Counted from the stretch's first letter, positions 34,927 through 46,196 are shown. The stretch: DNA of 64,000 bases from Aquibium oceanicum (GCF_001889605.1 NZ_CP018171.1:1426001-1490000); one strand, 5' to 3'. Numbers and translations: made by a program. The notes: generated by a model from the letters alone, not told the origin.

Positions 34927-35637
34927 CTAGCCCCGAGCGCCGAGCAGCCGCTCAACATACTTGGGAACGATCTCGGTCGCCTTACCGTGCTCTGCTTCAG
35001 TGAACAGGGAAAACCCCTCCGACGGTTCGAGATTGAGCTCCACCGTGTGGGCGCCCGCACGCTGCGCCTCCTGCACGAAGCCGGCGGCGGGATAGACGTT
35101 ACCGCTGGTGCCGATCGAGACGAACAAATCGCAGGCCTCGAGCGCCGCCTGGATGTGCTCCATGTGGTACGGCATCTCGCCGAACCACACGACGTCGGGC
35201 CGCATGTATCCCGTCGACCCGCAGGCCGGGCATAGCGTGTCGGTCGCCATGTCTGCGGCCCAGGCGTGCCGGTTGCTGCAATTGGCGCACAGCGCCTTGC
35301 CCAGTTCGCCGTGCATGTGGATCAGCTTCGAGGACCCGGCGCGCTCGTGCAGGTCGTCGATGTTCTGGGTCACCAGCAGGAAATCGCCGTCGAACTTGCG
35401 CTCCAGCCGCGCCAGCGCGGCGTGCGCCGCGTTCGGCTCCACCCCGGCCATCCCGCGCCGCCGGGCATTGTAGAAGTCGTGCACGAGCGCCGGATCGCGC
35501 GCAAATCCTTCGGGGGTCGCAACGTCTCGATAGTCGACCTTCGACCAGATGCCACCCTTGTCGCGAAACGTGTCCACCCCCGATTCCGCCGATACGCCGG
35601 CTCCGGTGAGGATGACGATGGAGGAGGGGGGGTTCAT
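34927..35637 (-). CDS. cobB: Sir2-family NAD-dependent protein deacylase
   Basis: A 236-residue sirtuin. NAD-binding ILTGAGVSAESGVDTFR near residue 9, QNIDDLHERAG near residue 110, the catalytic His in IHMHGEL, and zinc Cys pairs CANC and CPAC are all present. HDFYNARRR places Tyr56 and Arg59 as in class III sirtuins, which favour succinyl and malonyl lysines, so desuccinylase activity is likely (family inference). Convergent context: a metalloprotease (tldD) follows upstream on the same strand about 97 bases away. Confidence 0.93.
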   Translation of the reverse strand: MNPPSSIVILTGAGVSAESGVDTFRDKGGIWSKVDYRDVATPEGFARDPALVHDFYNARRRGMAGVEPNAAHAALARLERKFDGDFLLVTQNIDDLHERAGSSKLIHMHGELGKALCANCSNRHAWAADMATDTLCPACGSTGYMRPDVVWFGEMPYHMEHIQAALEACDLFVSIGTSGNVYPAAGFVQEAQRAGAHTVELNLEPSEGFSLFTEAEHGKATEIVPKYVERLLGARG

Positions 35638-35733
35638 GCCGCACTACCTATGGCCGTCAGCGATGCAATGGAAGTTCCCGTTTGATGTGCAAAGCCCTGC
35701 TGCCGCGGACGAACGCTTCCTAGCTCTGAGCCC

Positions 35734-37152
35734 TCACACCGCCTGCGTGCCGCCCACCGTCATCCGGTCCATCCTGAGATGCGGCTGGCCGACGCCGACG
35801 GGCACGCCCTGGCCGGCCTTGCCGCACATTCCGATGCCGGTGTCGAGCTTCATGTCGTTGCCGATCATGGAGACGCGGTGCATGGCGTCGGGGCCGTTGC
35901 CGATCAACATGGCGCCCTTGATCGGCTGGGTTACCTTGCCGTCCTCGATCATGTAGGCCTCGGTGCAGCCGAACACGAACTTGCCGCTGGTGATGTCCAC
36001 CTGTCCGCCGCCGAAGGAGACGGCATAAATGCCCTTCTTCACTGAGGCGATGATCTCCTCGGGCGTCTTGTCGCCGGCGGTCATGAAGGTGTTGGTCATG
36101 CGCGGCATCGGTTGGTGGGCATAGCCCTCGCGCCGTCCGTTGCCGGTGGCGGCAACCCCCATCAGGCGCGCGTTCTGGCGGTCCTGCATGTAGCCGACGA
36201 GCTTGCCGTCCTCGATGAGCACGTTGCGCGCCGAGGGCGTGCCCTCGTCGTCGATCGTCAGCGAGCCGCGCCGCTCGGCGATCGTGCCGTCGTCGACCAC
36301 GGTGACGCCTCTGGCCGCCACCTGCTGCCCCATGAGGCCGGAGAAGGCCGAGGTCTTCTTGCGGTTGAAGTCGCCTTCGAGCCCGTGGCCGACCGCTTCG
36401 TGCAGCATCACGCCCGGCCATCCGGAGGAAAGAACGATGTCGAAGGTGCCGGCGGGCGCCGGGACAGCCTCGAGGTTCACCAGCGCCTGGCGCAGTGCCT
36501 CGTCAGCCGCATGCTTCCAGGATTCCTCGGCGACGAACTCCCCAAAGCCCTTGCGGCCGCCCATGCCGTAGGAGCCGCTCTCCTGGCGGTCGCCGTCTCC
36601 GACCACCACCGACACGTTCATGCGCACCAGTGGGCGGATGTCGCGCACCAGATGCCCGTCGGCACGCAGGATCTCCACCTGCTGCCACGAGGCCGCAAGC
36701 GAGGCCGTCACCTGGCGCACGCGCGGGTCCTTGGCGCGCACCCAGCCGTCGATCTCCTGCAGAAGCTTCGCCTTCTCGGCGAAACCGGGCGCCGCGATCG
36801 GGTTGACGTCGTCGTAGAGCCGGCGGTTCGTGCCGGTCGGCGCCGCGGCGAGCGAGCCTGAATACCCGGCCTTGACTGTCGATACCGCGTCGGAGGCGCG
36901 CAGCAGCGCCGCCTGCGAGAGTTCGCTCGCATGGGCGAAGCCCGTCGCTTCCCCAGCGACGGCGCGCAGCCCGAACCCCTGGTCGGTGTTGAAGTTCGCC
37001 GTCTTAAGCCGTCCGTTGTCGAAGACGAGCGCCTCCCCTTCGGAGTATTCGAGGAACAGTTCGCCATCGTCGGCGCCCGAGATAGCGTCGGAGACGATTC
37101 GGCGGACGGTCTCTTCGGAGACGTCGAATTTCTCAAGCAGGCTCTGGGTCAT
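35734..37152 (-). CDS. tldD: Metalloprotease TldD
   Basis: A 472-residue member of the TldD/PmbA family. The zinc motif HEAVGHGLEGDF (HExxxH) is near residue 255. Downstream are the Cys- and Gly-rich family segments (GYMQDRQNARLMGVAATGN, MTNTFMTAGDKTPEE, SGKFVFGCTEAYMIEDGK). TldD works with TldE/PmbA to degrade unfolded peptides, process microcins and destroy the CcdA antitoxin; its partner is not in the window. Divergent from the DUF1801 gene. Length and sequence are normal. Confidence 0.95.
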   Translation of the reverse strand: MTQSLLEKFDVSEETVRRIVSDAISGADDGELFLEYSEGEALVFDNGRLKTANFNTDQGFGLRAVAGEATGFAHASELSQAALLRASDAVSTVKAGYSGSLAAAPTGTNRRLYDDVNPIAAPGFAEKAKLLQEIDGWVRAKDPRVRQVTASLAASWQQVEILRADGHLVRDIRPLVRMNVSVVVGDGDRQESGSYGMGGRKGFGEFVAEESWKHAADEALRQALVNLEAVPAPAGTFDIVLSSGWPGVMLHEAVGHGLEGDFNRKKTSAFSGLMGQQVAARGVTVVDDGTIAERRGSLTIDDEGTPSARNVLIEDGKLVGYMQDRQNARLMGVAATGNGRREGYAHQPMPRMTNTFMTAGDKTPEEIIASVKKGIYAVSFGGGQVDITSGKFVFGCTEAYMIEDGKVTQPIKGAMLIGNGPDAMHRVSMIGNDMKLDTGIGMCGKAGQGVPVGVGQPHLRMDRMTVGGTQAV

Positions 37153-37237
37153 GCGGGTTCCCGATCGGACTTGGTTCGCTTTCCTGCTAGATAGGCGAAG
37201 GTCGGGATCATTCCCACACCCCGGGAGGCATTTGGCG

Positions 37238-37666
37238 ATGGCTTACACGCAAAAGACTTTGCCGACGGATGCCAGCGTTGCGGACTTCGTGGCCGCAATC
37301 GCGGACGACCGTCGCCGCGACGAGGCCGCGCGCCTGGTGCCGATACTGGAACGCGCGAGTAGCGAGGCGGCGCGCATGTGGGGCGTATCGATGGTGGGGT
37401 TCGGCGAGTATCACTACAGGCACCCGGGCGGCCAGAGGGGCTTCTGGTTCCTGACCGGCTTCGCGCCGCGCAAGGCGGCGATGACCATCTACGTCATGCC
37501 GGGGTTCGAAGGATGGCCGGACCTGATGGGCCGCCTCGGCCGCTTCACCACGAGCAAGTCGTGCCTCTACCTGAAGCGGCTGACCGACGTGGACGAAGAG
37601 GTGCTGGAAGAACTCGTGCGCAGGTCGGTGGATCTCATGCGCGAGCGCTACGCAGTGCGCGAGTAA
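37238..37666 (+). CDS. DUF1801 domain protein
   Basis: A 142-residue YdhG-like protein. Features are DASVADFVAAIADDRRRDEAARLVPIL near the N-terminus, then MWGVSMVGFGEYHY, FWFLTGFAPRKAAMTIYVM and SCLYLKRLTDVDEEVLEELV, the typical DUF1801 series. Family members are small soluble proteins of unknown function, sometimes compared with frataxin-like folds. ATG at 37238 after CGGGAGGC. Its stop is close to the convergent ialB stop (22 bases). Confidence 0.88.
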   Translation: MAYTQKTLPTDASVADFVAAIADDRRRDEAARLVPILERASSEAARMWGVSMVGFGEYHYRHPGGQRGFWFLTGFAPRKAAMTIYVMPGFEGWPDLMGRLGRFTTSKSCLYLKRLTDVDEEVLEELVRRSVDLMRERYAVRE

Positions 37667-37688
37667 TCGTGCCCGAAAGGCCGCCGCC

Positions 37689-38204
37689 TCAAGGCAGCGC
37701 GGCGAATCCTTCGCCGAAGCCCTTCAGGTCCACGGGGATGCCGATGCCTTCCTCGGGTGTCTGGAAGACGATGAAGGTTGCCGAGGTGCCGGTCTTCAGC
37801 GTCTCCAGTAGCGGCTCTTCGAGAATCACCTCGGCATAGCAGCCGTCCTGGAAGCAGCGGACGAAATAGGCGCGGCCGATGTCCTTGCCGTCGACGTTGA
37901 GGCCCAGCCCGTTCGGCAACAGCACGCCGAGCGGCGCCAGCACGCGCAGGATCTCGGCCTTGTTGTCGGCGGTCTTCAGCACCACGACCGAGAGACCCAC
38001 CTCCGGCCTGTCCTCCGCCACCACGTTCTGCATCATCACACATTGTTCGCCGGTGGCGCCCGCCGGTATGTCGCAGATGATCGACCAGGCACCGTGCGTG
38101 GAGCGGGCGGGGCTGGTCTGCTGCGCGCCGGCTGGCAAAGTCGCGATTGCGAAAGCAACGGCGCCGAGGCCGGTGAGAAAAGTCCGTGCGGGAAGGATGC
38201 TCAT
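37689..38204 (-). CDS. Invasion-associated locus B (IalB) family protein
   Basis: A 171-residue exported protein. Start MSILPARTFLTGLGAVAFA gives a normal signal peptide ending near GAQQ; the longer upstream frame has a poor N-terminus. Mature features are WSIICDIPAG, EQCVMMQNVVAEDRP, LPNGLGLNVDGKDIG and VRCFQDGCYAEVILEEPLL, with two Cys pairs, typical of IalB. In Bartonella the namesake helps red cell invasion, but homologues occur widely in free-living Hyphomicrobiales, so virulence is not implied. Divergent from coxB; the 372-base gap is shared. Confidence 0.9.
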   Translation of the reverse strand: MSILPARTFLTGLGAVAFAIATLPAGAQQTSPARSTHGAWSIICDIPAGATGEQCVMMQNVVAEDRPEVGLSVVVLKTADNKAEILRVLAPLGVLLPNGLGLNVDGKDIGRAYFVRCFQDGCYAEVILEEPLLETLKTGTSATFIVFQTPEEGIGIPVDLKGFGEGFAALP

Positions 38205-38576
38205 CTGCGCTCCGTGGCGAATCAGGTGGAATGTACCGCGCGGCACGCGCCGGACCAAGCGCACACATCGGCATCGCGGATTACTCGTGCCCTACTGTGC
38301 GGGGAATTTGCCCGAATTGCGACGCGGGGGCGATTCGCCGCGCGCGCTCGCCTCTTTGTCTGCTATTCGCAGCGCACCGGCGCCCCAATCTGCCACCACG
38401 GACGGGGTGCCGATTTGATCTGGCGCAAAAATGCCGCACGGATGGCAGCGGGCGTTTTGTTGCGGTCCGCGAGAGAGTATGGTTTTAACGGCGCGAGTCA
38501 TGCCGGGCCTTTCCAGCCCGGCTGGGAAATGTGCGCGGCGGCCCTTCCGACCGCGGCGATCGAGGAGAAATCGAGC
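38205..38576. other. 372-base divergent intergenic region before the oxidase cluster
   Basis: No credible gene. It should contain promoters for ialB (left) and the coxB operon (right). A 7-bp hairpin, GCCGGGC at 38502-38508 with GCCCGGC at 38516-38522, lies shortly before coxB. AT-rich patches occur at TTTTGTTGC and TATGGTTTTAAC (38455-38488), likely near the cox promoter, but box assignments are uncertain. Confidence 0.4.
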
Positions 38577-39446
38577 GTGACGAGAAAGTTCCTGACGCTG
38601 GTGTCCGGCACGATTGCGCTTATGGCGGCGGCGACAGCCGCGGTGGCCAACCCCGTCGACTGGCAGACGACCATGAATCCGGCGGCCACGCCGATCATGG
38701 AAGAGATCCGCTGGTTCGAGCAGTACACGCTGTGGTTCATCACGCCGATCACGCTCCTTGTGCTCCTGCTCCTGGCCTGGGTGATCTTCCGCTACCGCGC
38801 CAGCGCCAACCCGGTGCCGTCCCGCACCAGCCATCATACGGTCATCGAGGTGATCTGGACGGTCGGTCCTGTGGTGATCCTGCTGTTCCTGGCCATTCCC
38901 TCGTTCCAGCTGCTCACGGCGCAGTATACGCCGCCTGAGGAGCCGGAACTCACGATCAAGGCGATCGGCAACCAGTGGAACTGGGACTACGAGTATCAGC
39001 TCGAAGAGCCTTTCAATTTCAATGCCGCTCTGCTGCAGGATGGCGCTCGCGCCGAACTCGGCAAGGAGGACCTCGTCGGCTATCCGCGGCTCCTGGCCGT
39101 CGACAACGAGGTCGTGGTCCCGGTCGATACGACCGTGCGCGTCCTCGTGACGGCCAGCGACGTGCTGCACGCATTCGCCATGCCGTCCTTCGGCATCAAG
39201 GTCGACGCGGTCCCCGGCCGCATCAACGAGACCTGGTTCAAGGCGACCAAGGAAGGGCTCTATTATGGCCAGTGCTCGGAACTCTGCGGCAAGGACCATG
39301 CCTTCATGCCGATCGGCATAAGGGTCGTGAGCCGCGAGCAGTATGATTCCTGGCTGATTGCCGCGCGGGAGGACCTCCCCGGTGCCAACCGGGCCCTCAT
39401 GGCCCAGATCGAATCGAAGACGAAGCTAGCGGCCGCCGGCGACTGA
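38577..39446 (+). CDS. coxB: Cytochrome c oxidase subunit II
   Basis: Receives electrons from cytochrome c at the dinuclear Cu-A site of the aa3 oxidase. The 289-residue precursor has a signal peptide, two membrane helices (about residues 50-75 and 92-115) and a periplasmic cupredoxin domain. Cu-A ligands are visible: His in SDVLHAFAMPSF and CSELCGKDHAFM (CxxxC, His, Met). Start chosen at GTG 38577 after GAGGAGAAA; an in-frame ATG at 38529 is possible but lacks a ribosome site. First gene of the cluster coxB-ctaD-ctaB-coxF-ctaG-ctaE. Confidence 0.95.
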   Translation: MTRKFLTLVSGTIALMAAATAAVANPVDWQTTMNPAATPIMEEIRWFEQYTLWFITPITLLVLLLLAWVIFRYRASANPVPSRTSHHTVIEVIWTVGPVVILLFLAIPSFQLLTAQYTPPEEPELTIKAIGNQWNWDYEYQLEEPFNFNAALLQDGARAELGKEDLVGYPRLLAVDNEVVVPVDTTVRVLVTASDVLHAFAMPSFGIKVDAVPGRINETWFKATKEGLYYGQCSELCGKDHAFMPIGIRVVSREQYDSWLIAAREDLPGANRALMAQIESKTKLAAAGD

Positions 39447-39459
39447 TCCCGGGCCCTGA

Positions 39460-41133
<1,674 letters not shown>

Positions 41134-41149
41134 GCTGCGCATCGACATC

Positions 41150-41175
41150 GAAGCCGCCGCGACGACGGCGGCTTC
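41150..41175 (+). other. Intercistronic hairpin between ctaD and ctaB
   Basis: GAAGCCGCCG (41150-41159) pairs perfectly with CGGCGGCTTC (41166-41175) around a 6-base loop, 16 bases after the ctaD stop. There is no T-run, so it may protect the ctaD message 3' end or lower expression of downstream assembly genes rather than fully terminate. Confidence 0.55.
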
Positions 41176-41212
41176 GCATTAACAAGAAGAACGAAGACTG
41201 GAAACGTTTGAA

Positions 41213-42148
41213 ATGGCAATGGCCGGACTAGACAGCCGCTTGGAAGACGGCGTCCATCTCTCGGAGGCGACGCCCGGTGACTATTTCGCGCTTCTGAAGC
41301 CGCGCGTGATGGCGCTCGTGGTGTTCACGGCCGTCGTGGGGTTGCTCGCGGCACCCGTCGCGCTGAACCCCTTGATTGCGCTCATCGCCATCCTATCCAT
41401 CGCCGTCGGCGCGGGCGCGTCCGGCGCGCTCAACATGTGGTACGACGCCGACATCGACGCGGTGATGTCACGCACCGCGAGCCGTCCTGTCCCGTCCGGC
41501 CGGGTCCTTGGCGGCGAGGCGCTGGCCTTCGGCCTGGTGCTCTCGGCGCTGTCGGTAATGACCCTCGGTGTCCTGGTGAACTGGCTCGCAGGCTCGCTGC
41601 TCGCCTTCACCATCTTCTTCTACGCCGTCGTCTACACCATGTGGCTGAAGCGCTCGACGCCCCAGAACATCGTCATCGGCGGCGCCGCCGGCGCCTTTCC
41701 GCCCATGATCGGCTGGGCTGCGGCGACCGGTTCCGTCGGCCTGGAGAGCGTAATCCTGTTCCTGATCATTTTCCTGTGGACGCCGCCGCATTTCTGGGCG
41801 CTGGCGCTCTTCAAGTCGGGCGAATACGGCCGCGCCGGCATTCCCATGATGCCGAACGTCGCCGGCGAAGCATCGACTCGCCGGCAGATCTTCGCCTATT
41901 CGCTGGTGGTCGCCGCCGTCGGCGTGGCGCCGTGGGTGTTCGGCTTCTCGAGCGCGGCCTACGGCGTCTGCGCATCCGCGCTCGGCGTGGGCTTCGTTTG
42001 GTACGCCTGGGGCGTGCTCAACCAGCGCGACGAAGACCGGGTCATGAAGCCGGCCAAGGCGCTGTTCGGATATTCGATCGTCTACCTGTTCGCCATCTTC
42101 GCGGCCTATCTGATCGATGCGGTCGTCGCCCGCGCGCTGGTGGCATGA
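41213..42148 (+). CDS. ctaB: Heme O synthase (protoheme IX farnesyltransferase)
   Basis: A membrane prenyltransferase that converts heme B to heme O, the precursor of heme A for the oxidase. The 311-residue protein shows the UbiA-type diphosphate motif [20 protein letters not shown] near residue 68, and a second acidic region near residue 200 after the [16 protein letters not shown] stretch. About eight to nine hydrophobic helices. A second ATG lies at 41219. The stop overlaps the coxF start (ATGA). Confidence 0.95.
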   Translation: MAMAGLDSRLEDGVHLSEATPGDYFALLKPRVMALVVFTAVVGLLAAPVALNPLIALIAILSIAVGAGASGALNMWYDADIDAVMSRTASRPVPSGRVLGGEALAFGLVLSALSVMTLGVLVNWLAGSLLAFTIFFYAVVYTMWLKRSTPQNIVIGGAAGAFPPMIGWAAATGSVGLESVILFLIIFLWTPPHFWALALFKSGEYGRAGIPMMPNVAGEASTRRQIFAYSLVVAAVGVAPWVFGFSSAAYGVCASALGVGFVWYAWGVLNQRDEDRVMKPAKALFGYSIVYLFAIFAAYLIDAVVARALVA

Positions 42149-42324
42149 GGATGATGGTCTTGGCCGAAAAAGAGAACGAGGGCATCACGCTCACCGAGAA
42201 GCAGCGCAAGGCGCGTCGCGCCCGTTCGATCGCGATCGGGCTCGGGCTCGCCGCGCTGGTGATCATTTTCTACATCGCGACGATCGCCAAGTTCGGCCCT
42301 GCAATCCTCCAAAGGGCGCTGTGA
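42145..42324 (+). CDS. coxF: CoxF-like small membrane protein, 59 aa
   Basis: A 59-residue single-span protein: a charged cytosolic N-terminus ([14 protein letters not shown]), one hydrophobic helix ([21 protein letters not shown]) and a short tail. Its place between ctaB and ctaG, with a 4-base overlap with ctaB, matches the small CoxF protein of alphaproteobacterial oxidase clusters. The role is presumed to be in assembly or stability; not demonstrated here. ATGs at 42151 and 42154 are alternative starts. Confidence 0.8.
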   Translation: MRMMVLAEKENEGITLTEKQRKARRARSIAIGLGLAALVIIFYIATIAKFGPAILQRAL

Positions 42325-42331
42325 GGCGGCG

Positions 42332-42964
42332 ATGGCGGACGCGATGAAGAGCGGCAACGAAAGGCTGAGGACGCGGTCGAACCTGATCGTGGCCGGTGCC
42401 TGCCTGGCGACCTTCGCCGGCATGGTCGGTGTCTCCTTCGCCGCCGTTCCGCTCTACAAGATGTTCTGCCAGGTCACCGGCTATGGCGGCACCACGCAGC
42501 GCGTCGAGCAGTATTCCGACAGTGTGCTCGACCGGCAGATCACGGTCGGCTTCGACGCCAATGTGGCGGGGAACCTGCCGTGGGAATTCAAGCCGGTCCA
42601 GCGCGCCGTCAAGATGCCGATCGGCGAGACGACGCAGGTTCACTATACAGCGACCAATCCCTTCAGCCGCACAACGCGCGGCCGCGCCACCTTCAACGTC
42701 ACGCCCGAGATGGCCGGCGCCTACTTCAACAAGGTCGAGTGCTTCTGTTTCACCGACACGGAACTGAAGCCGGGCGAGACCCTGGACATGCCGGTCGTGT
42801 TCTACGTCGATCCCGCGATCGACGAGGTGCCTGAACTGAAGAACATGACGACGATCACCCTTTCCTACACATTCTTCGCAATCGACGAGGAACCCGCGGC
42901 AGCCAACGCCGCCGCGGTCTCGCCCGACGCGACCACCAACAAGTCCAGCAATCTCGGGGGCTGA
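42332..42964 (+). CDS. ctaG: Cytochrome c oxidase assembly protein CtaG (Cox11)
   Basis: A copper chaperone that delivers copper to the Cu-B site of subunit I. The 210-residue protein has one N-terminal membrane helix (about residues 17-40) and an immunoglobulin-like periplasmic domain. The copper motif CFCF occurs in [16 protein letters not shown] near residue 133, and [12 protein letters not shown] near residue 44 is also diagnostic. It starts 7 bases after coxF and ends 1 base before ctaE, so it is tightly within the operon. Confidence 0.95.
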   Translation: MADAMKSGNERLRTRSNLIVAGACLATFAGMVGVSFAAVPLYKMFCQVTGYGGTTQRVEQYSDSVLDRQITVGFDANVAGNLPWEFKPVQRAVKMPIGETTQVHYTATNPFSRTTRGRATFNVTPEMAGAYFNKVECFCFTDTELKPGETLDMPVVFYVDPAIDEVPELKNMTTITLSYTFFAIDEEPAAANAAAVSPDATTNKSSNLGG

Positions 42965-42965
42965 A

Positions 42966-43856
42966 ATGGCTGACGCACACGCCAAACCGCAACACGACTA
43001 CCATATCATCGACCCCAGCCCCTGGCCCTTCATCGGCTCCGTCGGTGCCCTGGTGATGGCCATCGGCGGCATCGCATGGATGCAGAGCATGAAGTCGGGC
43101 TCGGTGCCCTTCCTGGGCCTCGACCTAGCGGGTGCCCGTTACTGGATCTTCGCGGTCGGCTTCATGATCGTCATCTACACGATGATCTCGTGGTGGTCGG
43201 ACACGATCAAGGAAGCGCACGAGGGGCATCACACCCGTGTGGTGTCGCTGCACCTGCGCTACGGCATGATCATGTTCATCGCCTCCGAGGTGATGTTCTT
43301 CGTCGCCTGGTTCTGGGCTTTCTTCGATGCCGCGCTCTTCCCCGGCGAGGCGGCGCAGGTCGCACGGGCGGAGTTCACCGGCGGCCAGTGGCCTCCGCAG
43401 GGCATCGAAGTACTCGATCCCTTCCACCTGCCGCTCTACAACACGATCATCCTCCTGCTTTCCGGCACGACGGTCACCTGGGCGCACCACGCGCTGCTGC
43501 ATGATGACCGCAAGGGCCTCATCTGGGGACTGGTGCTCACGGTCGGGCTCGGCGTGCTGTTCTCCTTCGTCCAGGTCTACGAGTACATGCACGCACCGTT
43601 CGCCTTCGCCGATTCGATCTACGGCGCTACCTTCTTCATGGCGACCGGGTTCCACGGCTTCCACGTGCTGATCGGGACCATCTTCCTGCTCGTATGCCTG
43701 TTCCGTGCCATGGCAGGCGACTTCACGCCCAAGCAGCATTTCGGCTTCGAAGCGGCGGCCTGGTACTGGCATTTCGTCGACGTGGTCTGGCTCTTCCTCT
43801 TCGCCTCGATCTACGTCTGGGCGTCCGCCGGAGCGACCATCGCCGCCGGCCACTGA
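42966..43856 (+). CDS. ctaE: Cytochrome c oxidase subunit III
   Basis: A 296-residue, seven-helix subunit that stabilises subunit I during turnover. Family features are HDYHIIDPSPWPF at the N-terminus, EVMFFVAWFWAFFDAALFP with the conserved Glu near residue 110, and FGFEAAAWYWHFVDVVWLFLF near the C-terminus. Starts one base after ctaG. It is followed by a strong terminator-like palindrome at 43877, so the core oxidase transcript may end here. Confidence 0.96.
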   Translation: MADAHAKPQHDYHIIDPSPWPFIGSVGALVMAIGGIAWMQSMKSGSVPFLGLDLAGARYWIFAVGFMIVIYTMISWWSDTIKEAHEGHHTRVVSLHLRYGMIMFIASEVMFFVAWFWAFFDAALFPGEAAQVARAEFTGGQWPPQGIEVLDPFHLPLYNTIILLLSGTTVTWAHHALLHDDRKGLIWGLVLTVGLGVLFSFVQVYEYMHAPFAFADSIYGATFFMATGFHGFHVLIGTIFLLVCLFRAMAGDFTPKQHFGFEAAAWYWHFVDVVWLFLFASIYVWASAGATIAAGH

Positions 43857-43876
43857 CGCCCGCGAACAAAGACAAC

Positions 43877-43909
43877 AAACGGCCGCGCTAGCGCGGCCGT
43901 TTCCTTTTT
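43877..43909 (+). terminator. Terminator after ctaE
   Basis: A perfect 26-base palindrome (43877-43902) with arms AAACGGCCGCGCT and its complement, followed by CCTTTTTA. The stem is long and GC-rich with flanking A and T runs, so it could act in both directions. It separates the oxidase genes from the DUF983/SURF1 group. Confidence 0.8.
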
Positions 43910-43964
43910 ATGGCCACCGCAGCGCACCATATGAGGTGTCGAACGACAGCGGAGCGGGAGAACG

Positions 43965-44348
43965 ATGAGCGAAGACAAAGCCCACTATCCCCCGGTCGAT
44001 CCTGTGTCCGCCGGCCTCAAGGGCCGCTGCCCTCGGTGCGGCGAGGGAAAGCTGTTTGACGGCTTCCTCTCTGTCGGCGACAACTGCGCTAACTGCCGGC
44101 TCGATTATTCCTACGCGGACGCCGGCGACGGCCCGGCCGTCTTCGTCATCCTCATCATCGGCTTCGTGGTCGTCGGCCTAGCGCTGTGGATGGAGGTCAC
44201 CGTCAATCCGCCGCTGTGGGTACACTTCCTCCTCTGGATTCCGCTGACCATCGTGCTGGGCCTGGTATCGTTGCGCCTCATCAAGGGCGTGCTGCTGACC
44301 CTGCAATACTCCAACAAGGCGGCCGAGGGGCGCCTGGACCGGGAATGA
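43965..44348 (+). CDS. DUF983 family protein
   Basis: A 127-residue protein with an N-terminal zinc ribbon (CPRCGEGKLFDGFLSVGDNCANC, two CxxC pairs near residues 23-45) and two membrane helices near residues 60-82 and 86-108. This is the DUF983 plan, regularly found beside oxidase genes in Alphaproteobacteria, suggesting a role in oxidase assembly. ATG after CGGGAGAACG; the stop overlaps the SURF1 start. Confidence 0.88.
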   Translation: MSEDKAHYPPVDPVSAGLKGRCPRCGEGKLFDGFLSVGDNCANCRLDYSYADAGDGPAVFVILIIGFVVVGLALWMEVTVNPPLWVHFLLWIPLTIVLGLVSLRLIKGVLLTLQYSNKAAEGRLDRE

Positions 44349-45109
44349 TGACGGGGACCCATCCCCTGCGCTCCGGCGCACGACGGCGTTGGATCGCGCT
44401 CGCCGCCGGCCTCGTCGTCTTTGCCATCCTCATCGGCCTCGGCACCTGGCAGGTGCAGCGCCTGCACTGGAAGGAAGCGCTGATCGCGCAGATCGACGAG
44501 CGCACGCATTCGCAGCCGGTTGGAATCGCCGACATCGAGGCGATGGGGGAACGGGAAGGCTCGCTCGAATACACGCCGGTGACCGTGCACGGCCGGTTCC
44601 TCAACGATCGCGAGATGTTTTTCTTCGCCACCAGCGAGGGCCAGTCGGGATGGTACGTCTATACGCCGCTGGTGCTCGCCGACGACGAAAGCCAAGCGGC
44701 GGGAGACACGGTCATCGTCAACAGGGGTTTCGTCCCCTACGACCTGCGCGACGCCGCGCGCCGGCCAGGCTCGCAGCCGGAGGGCGACGTGACGGTAACC
44801 GGCCTGGTCCGCGAAAGGCTCGACGGCAAGCCGAGCTTCATCGTGCCGGACAACAAGCCCGAGGAGCGCACCTTCTTCTGGAAGGACTGGTCGACAATGG
44901 CCTCGATCTCCGGCCTCGACCCGGCTGAAACGGTGCCGTTCTTCATCGACGCCGAAAAGGGCGGCGATTCGAGCATGCTGCCGGTCGGCGGCGTCACAAT
45001 CATCGACCTGCCCAACAACCACCTCCAGTACGCCGTCACATGGTACGGGCTTGCCGCCGCGCTCGCGGCCGTGCTGGCGGTGACGCTTTGGCGGGACGAG
45101 CGGCACTGA
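44345..45109 (+). CDS. SURF1-family cytochrome oxidase assembly protein
   Basis: A 254-residue protein with membrane helices at both ends (about 15-38 and 226-246) and a periplasmic domain between. Family signatures include LIGLGTWQVQRLHWKEALIAQ, GWYVYTPL, VNRGFVPYDLRD and NNHLQYAVTWYGLA. SURF1 helps insert heme a into subunit I. Two consecutive ATGs (44345, 44348) serve as start; the first overlaps the DUF983 stop. The next gene, ispH, begins after 50 bases. Confidence 0.93.
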   Translation: MMTGTHPLRSGARRRWIALAAGLVVFAILIGLGTWQVQRLHWKEALIAQIDERTHSQPVGIADIEAMGEREGSLEYTPVTVHGRFLNDREMFFFATSEGQSGWYVYTPLVLADDESQAAGDTVIVNRGFVPYDLRDAARRPGSQPEGDVTVTGLVRERLDGKPSFIVPDNKPEERTFFWKDWSTMASISGLDPAETVPFFIDAEKGGDSSMLPVGGVTIIDLPNNHLQYAVTWYGLAAALAAVLAVTLWRDERH

Positions 45110-45159
45110 CCATCGCCCGCAACGGGTCCCGCCCTTGACAGGGTGGGGGAGGGCACATC

Positions 45160-46188
45160 ATGTCCGCCCCGGAGATGTTTGAAATGACGCAGCCCCCGAA
45201 CAAGCCGCCCCTGACGATCCGCCTGTGCGAGCCGCGCGGCTTCTGCGCCGGCGTAGACCGCGCGATCCAGATCGTCGTCCTGGCGCTGAAGAAGTACGGC
45301 GCGCCGGTCTATGTCCGCCACGAGATCGTACATAACCGCTATGTCGTGGAAGGGCTCCAGACGCTCGGCGCCTTCTTCATCGAGGAACTGTCGGAGATCC
45401 CGCCCGAACACCGCGAATGCCCGGTCGTCTTTTCCGCCCATGGCGTGCCGAAATCGGTGCCCGAGGACGCCAGGGCGCGAGAACTCTTCTATCTCGATGC
45501 CACATGCCCGCTGGTTTCCAAGGTCCACAAGCAGGCCATGCGGCATCAGCGGCAGGGACGGCACGTCGTACTGGTCGGCCATGCAGGACACCCCGAGGTG
45601 ATCGGCACGATGGGGCAACTGCCGGATGGCGCCGCCACCCTGATCGAGACCGAGGCGGACGTCGCAGTCTTCGCACCGGAGGACCCCGCGGCGCTCGGCT
45701 TCGTGACGCAGACCACGCTTTCGGTCGACGACACGGCGGGCATCCTCAAGGCGCTCCAGGCGCGGTTTCCCGCGATCCAGGCGCCCGCGGCCGAATCGAT
45801 CTGCTACGCCACCACGAACCGCCAGGACGCGGTGAAGGAAACCGCCGCAGGCGCCGATCTCTTTCTCGTCGTCGGCGCGCCGAACTCGTCGAATTCCCGC
45901 CGCCTGGTGGAGGTCGCCGAACGCGCCGGGGCGAAACGCGCGCACCTCGTGCAGCGCGCGGCCGATATTCCCTGGGACGACACGCACGGCATAGCGGTGC
46001 TGGGGCTTTCCGCCGGTGCGTCGGCGCCCGAGATTATCGTCAACGAGATCATCGAGGCGTTCCGCGATCGCTTCGACGTCACGGTCGAGCTTGCCGTGAC
46101 CGCCACCGAGACGGAGGAGTTCCCCGTGATGCGCACCTTGCGCGACGTCGAGCTCACGCGGGCCGACATGGCCTTCGTCAACGGCTGA
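45160..46188 (+). CDS. ispH: 4-hydroxy-3-methylbut-2-enyl diphosphate reductase
   Basis: Iron-sulfur enzyme of the last MEP-pathway step, making IPP and DMAPP. The 342-residue protein has the three cluster Cys residues in [12 protein letters not shown] (Cys29), [13 protein letters not shown] and [28 protein letters not shown] near residue 232 is also typical. The N-terminus has about 15 residues more than E. coli IspH. It is followed by thrB after 8 bases, so ispH-thrB-rnhA probably form one transcript. Confidence 0.96.
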   Translation: MSAPEMFEMTQPPNKPPLTIRLCEPRGFCAGVDRAIQIVVLALKKYGAPVYVRHEIVHNRYVVEGLQTLGAFFIEELSEIPPEHRECPVVFSAHGVPKSVPEDARARELFYLDATCPLVSKVHKQAMRHQRQGRHVVLVGHAGHPEVIGTMGQLPDGAATLIETEADVAVFAPEDPAALGFVTQTTLSVDDTAGILKALQARFPAIQAPAAESICYATTNRQDAVKETAAGADLFLVVGAPNSSNSRRLVEVAERAGAKRAHLVQRAADIPWDDTHGIAVLGLSAGASAPEIIVNEIIEAFRDRFDVTVELAVTATETEEFPVMRTLRDVELTRADMAFVNG

Positions 46189-46196
46189 CCACGGAA

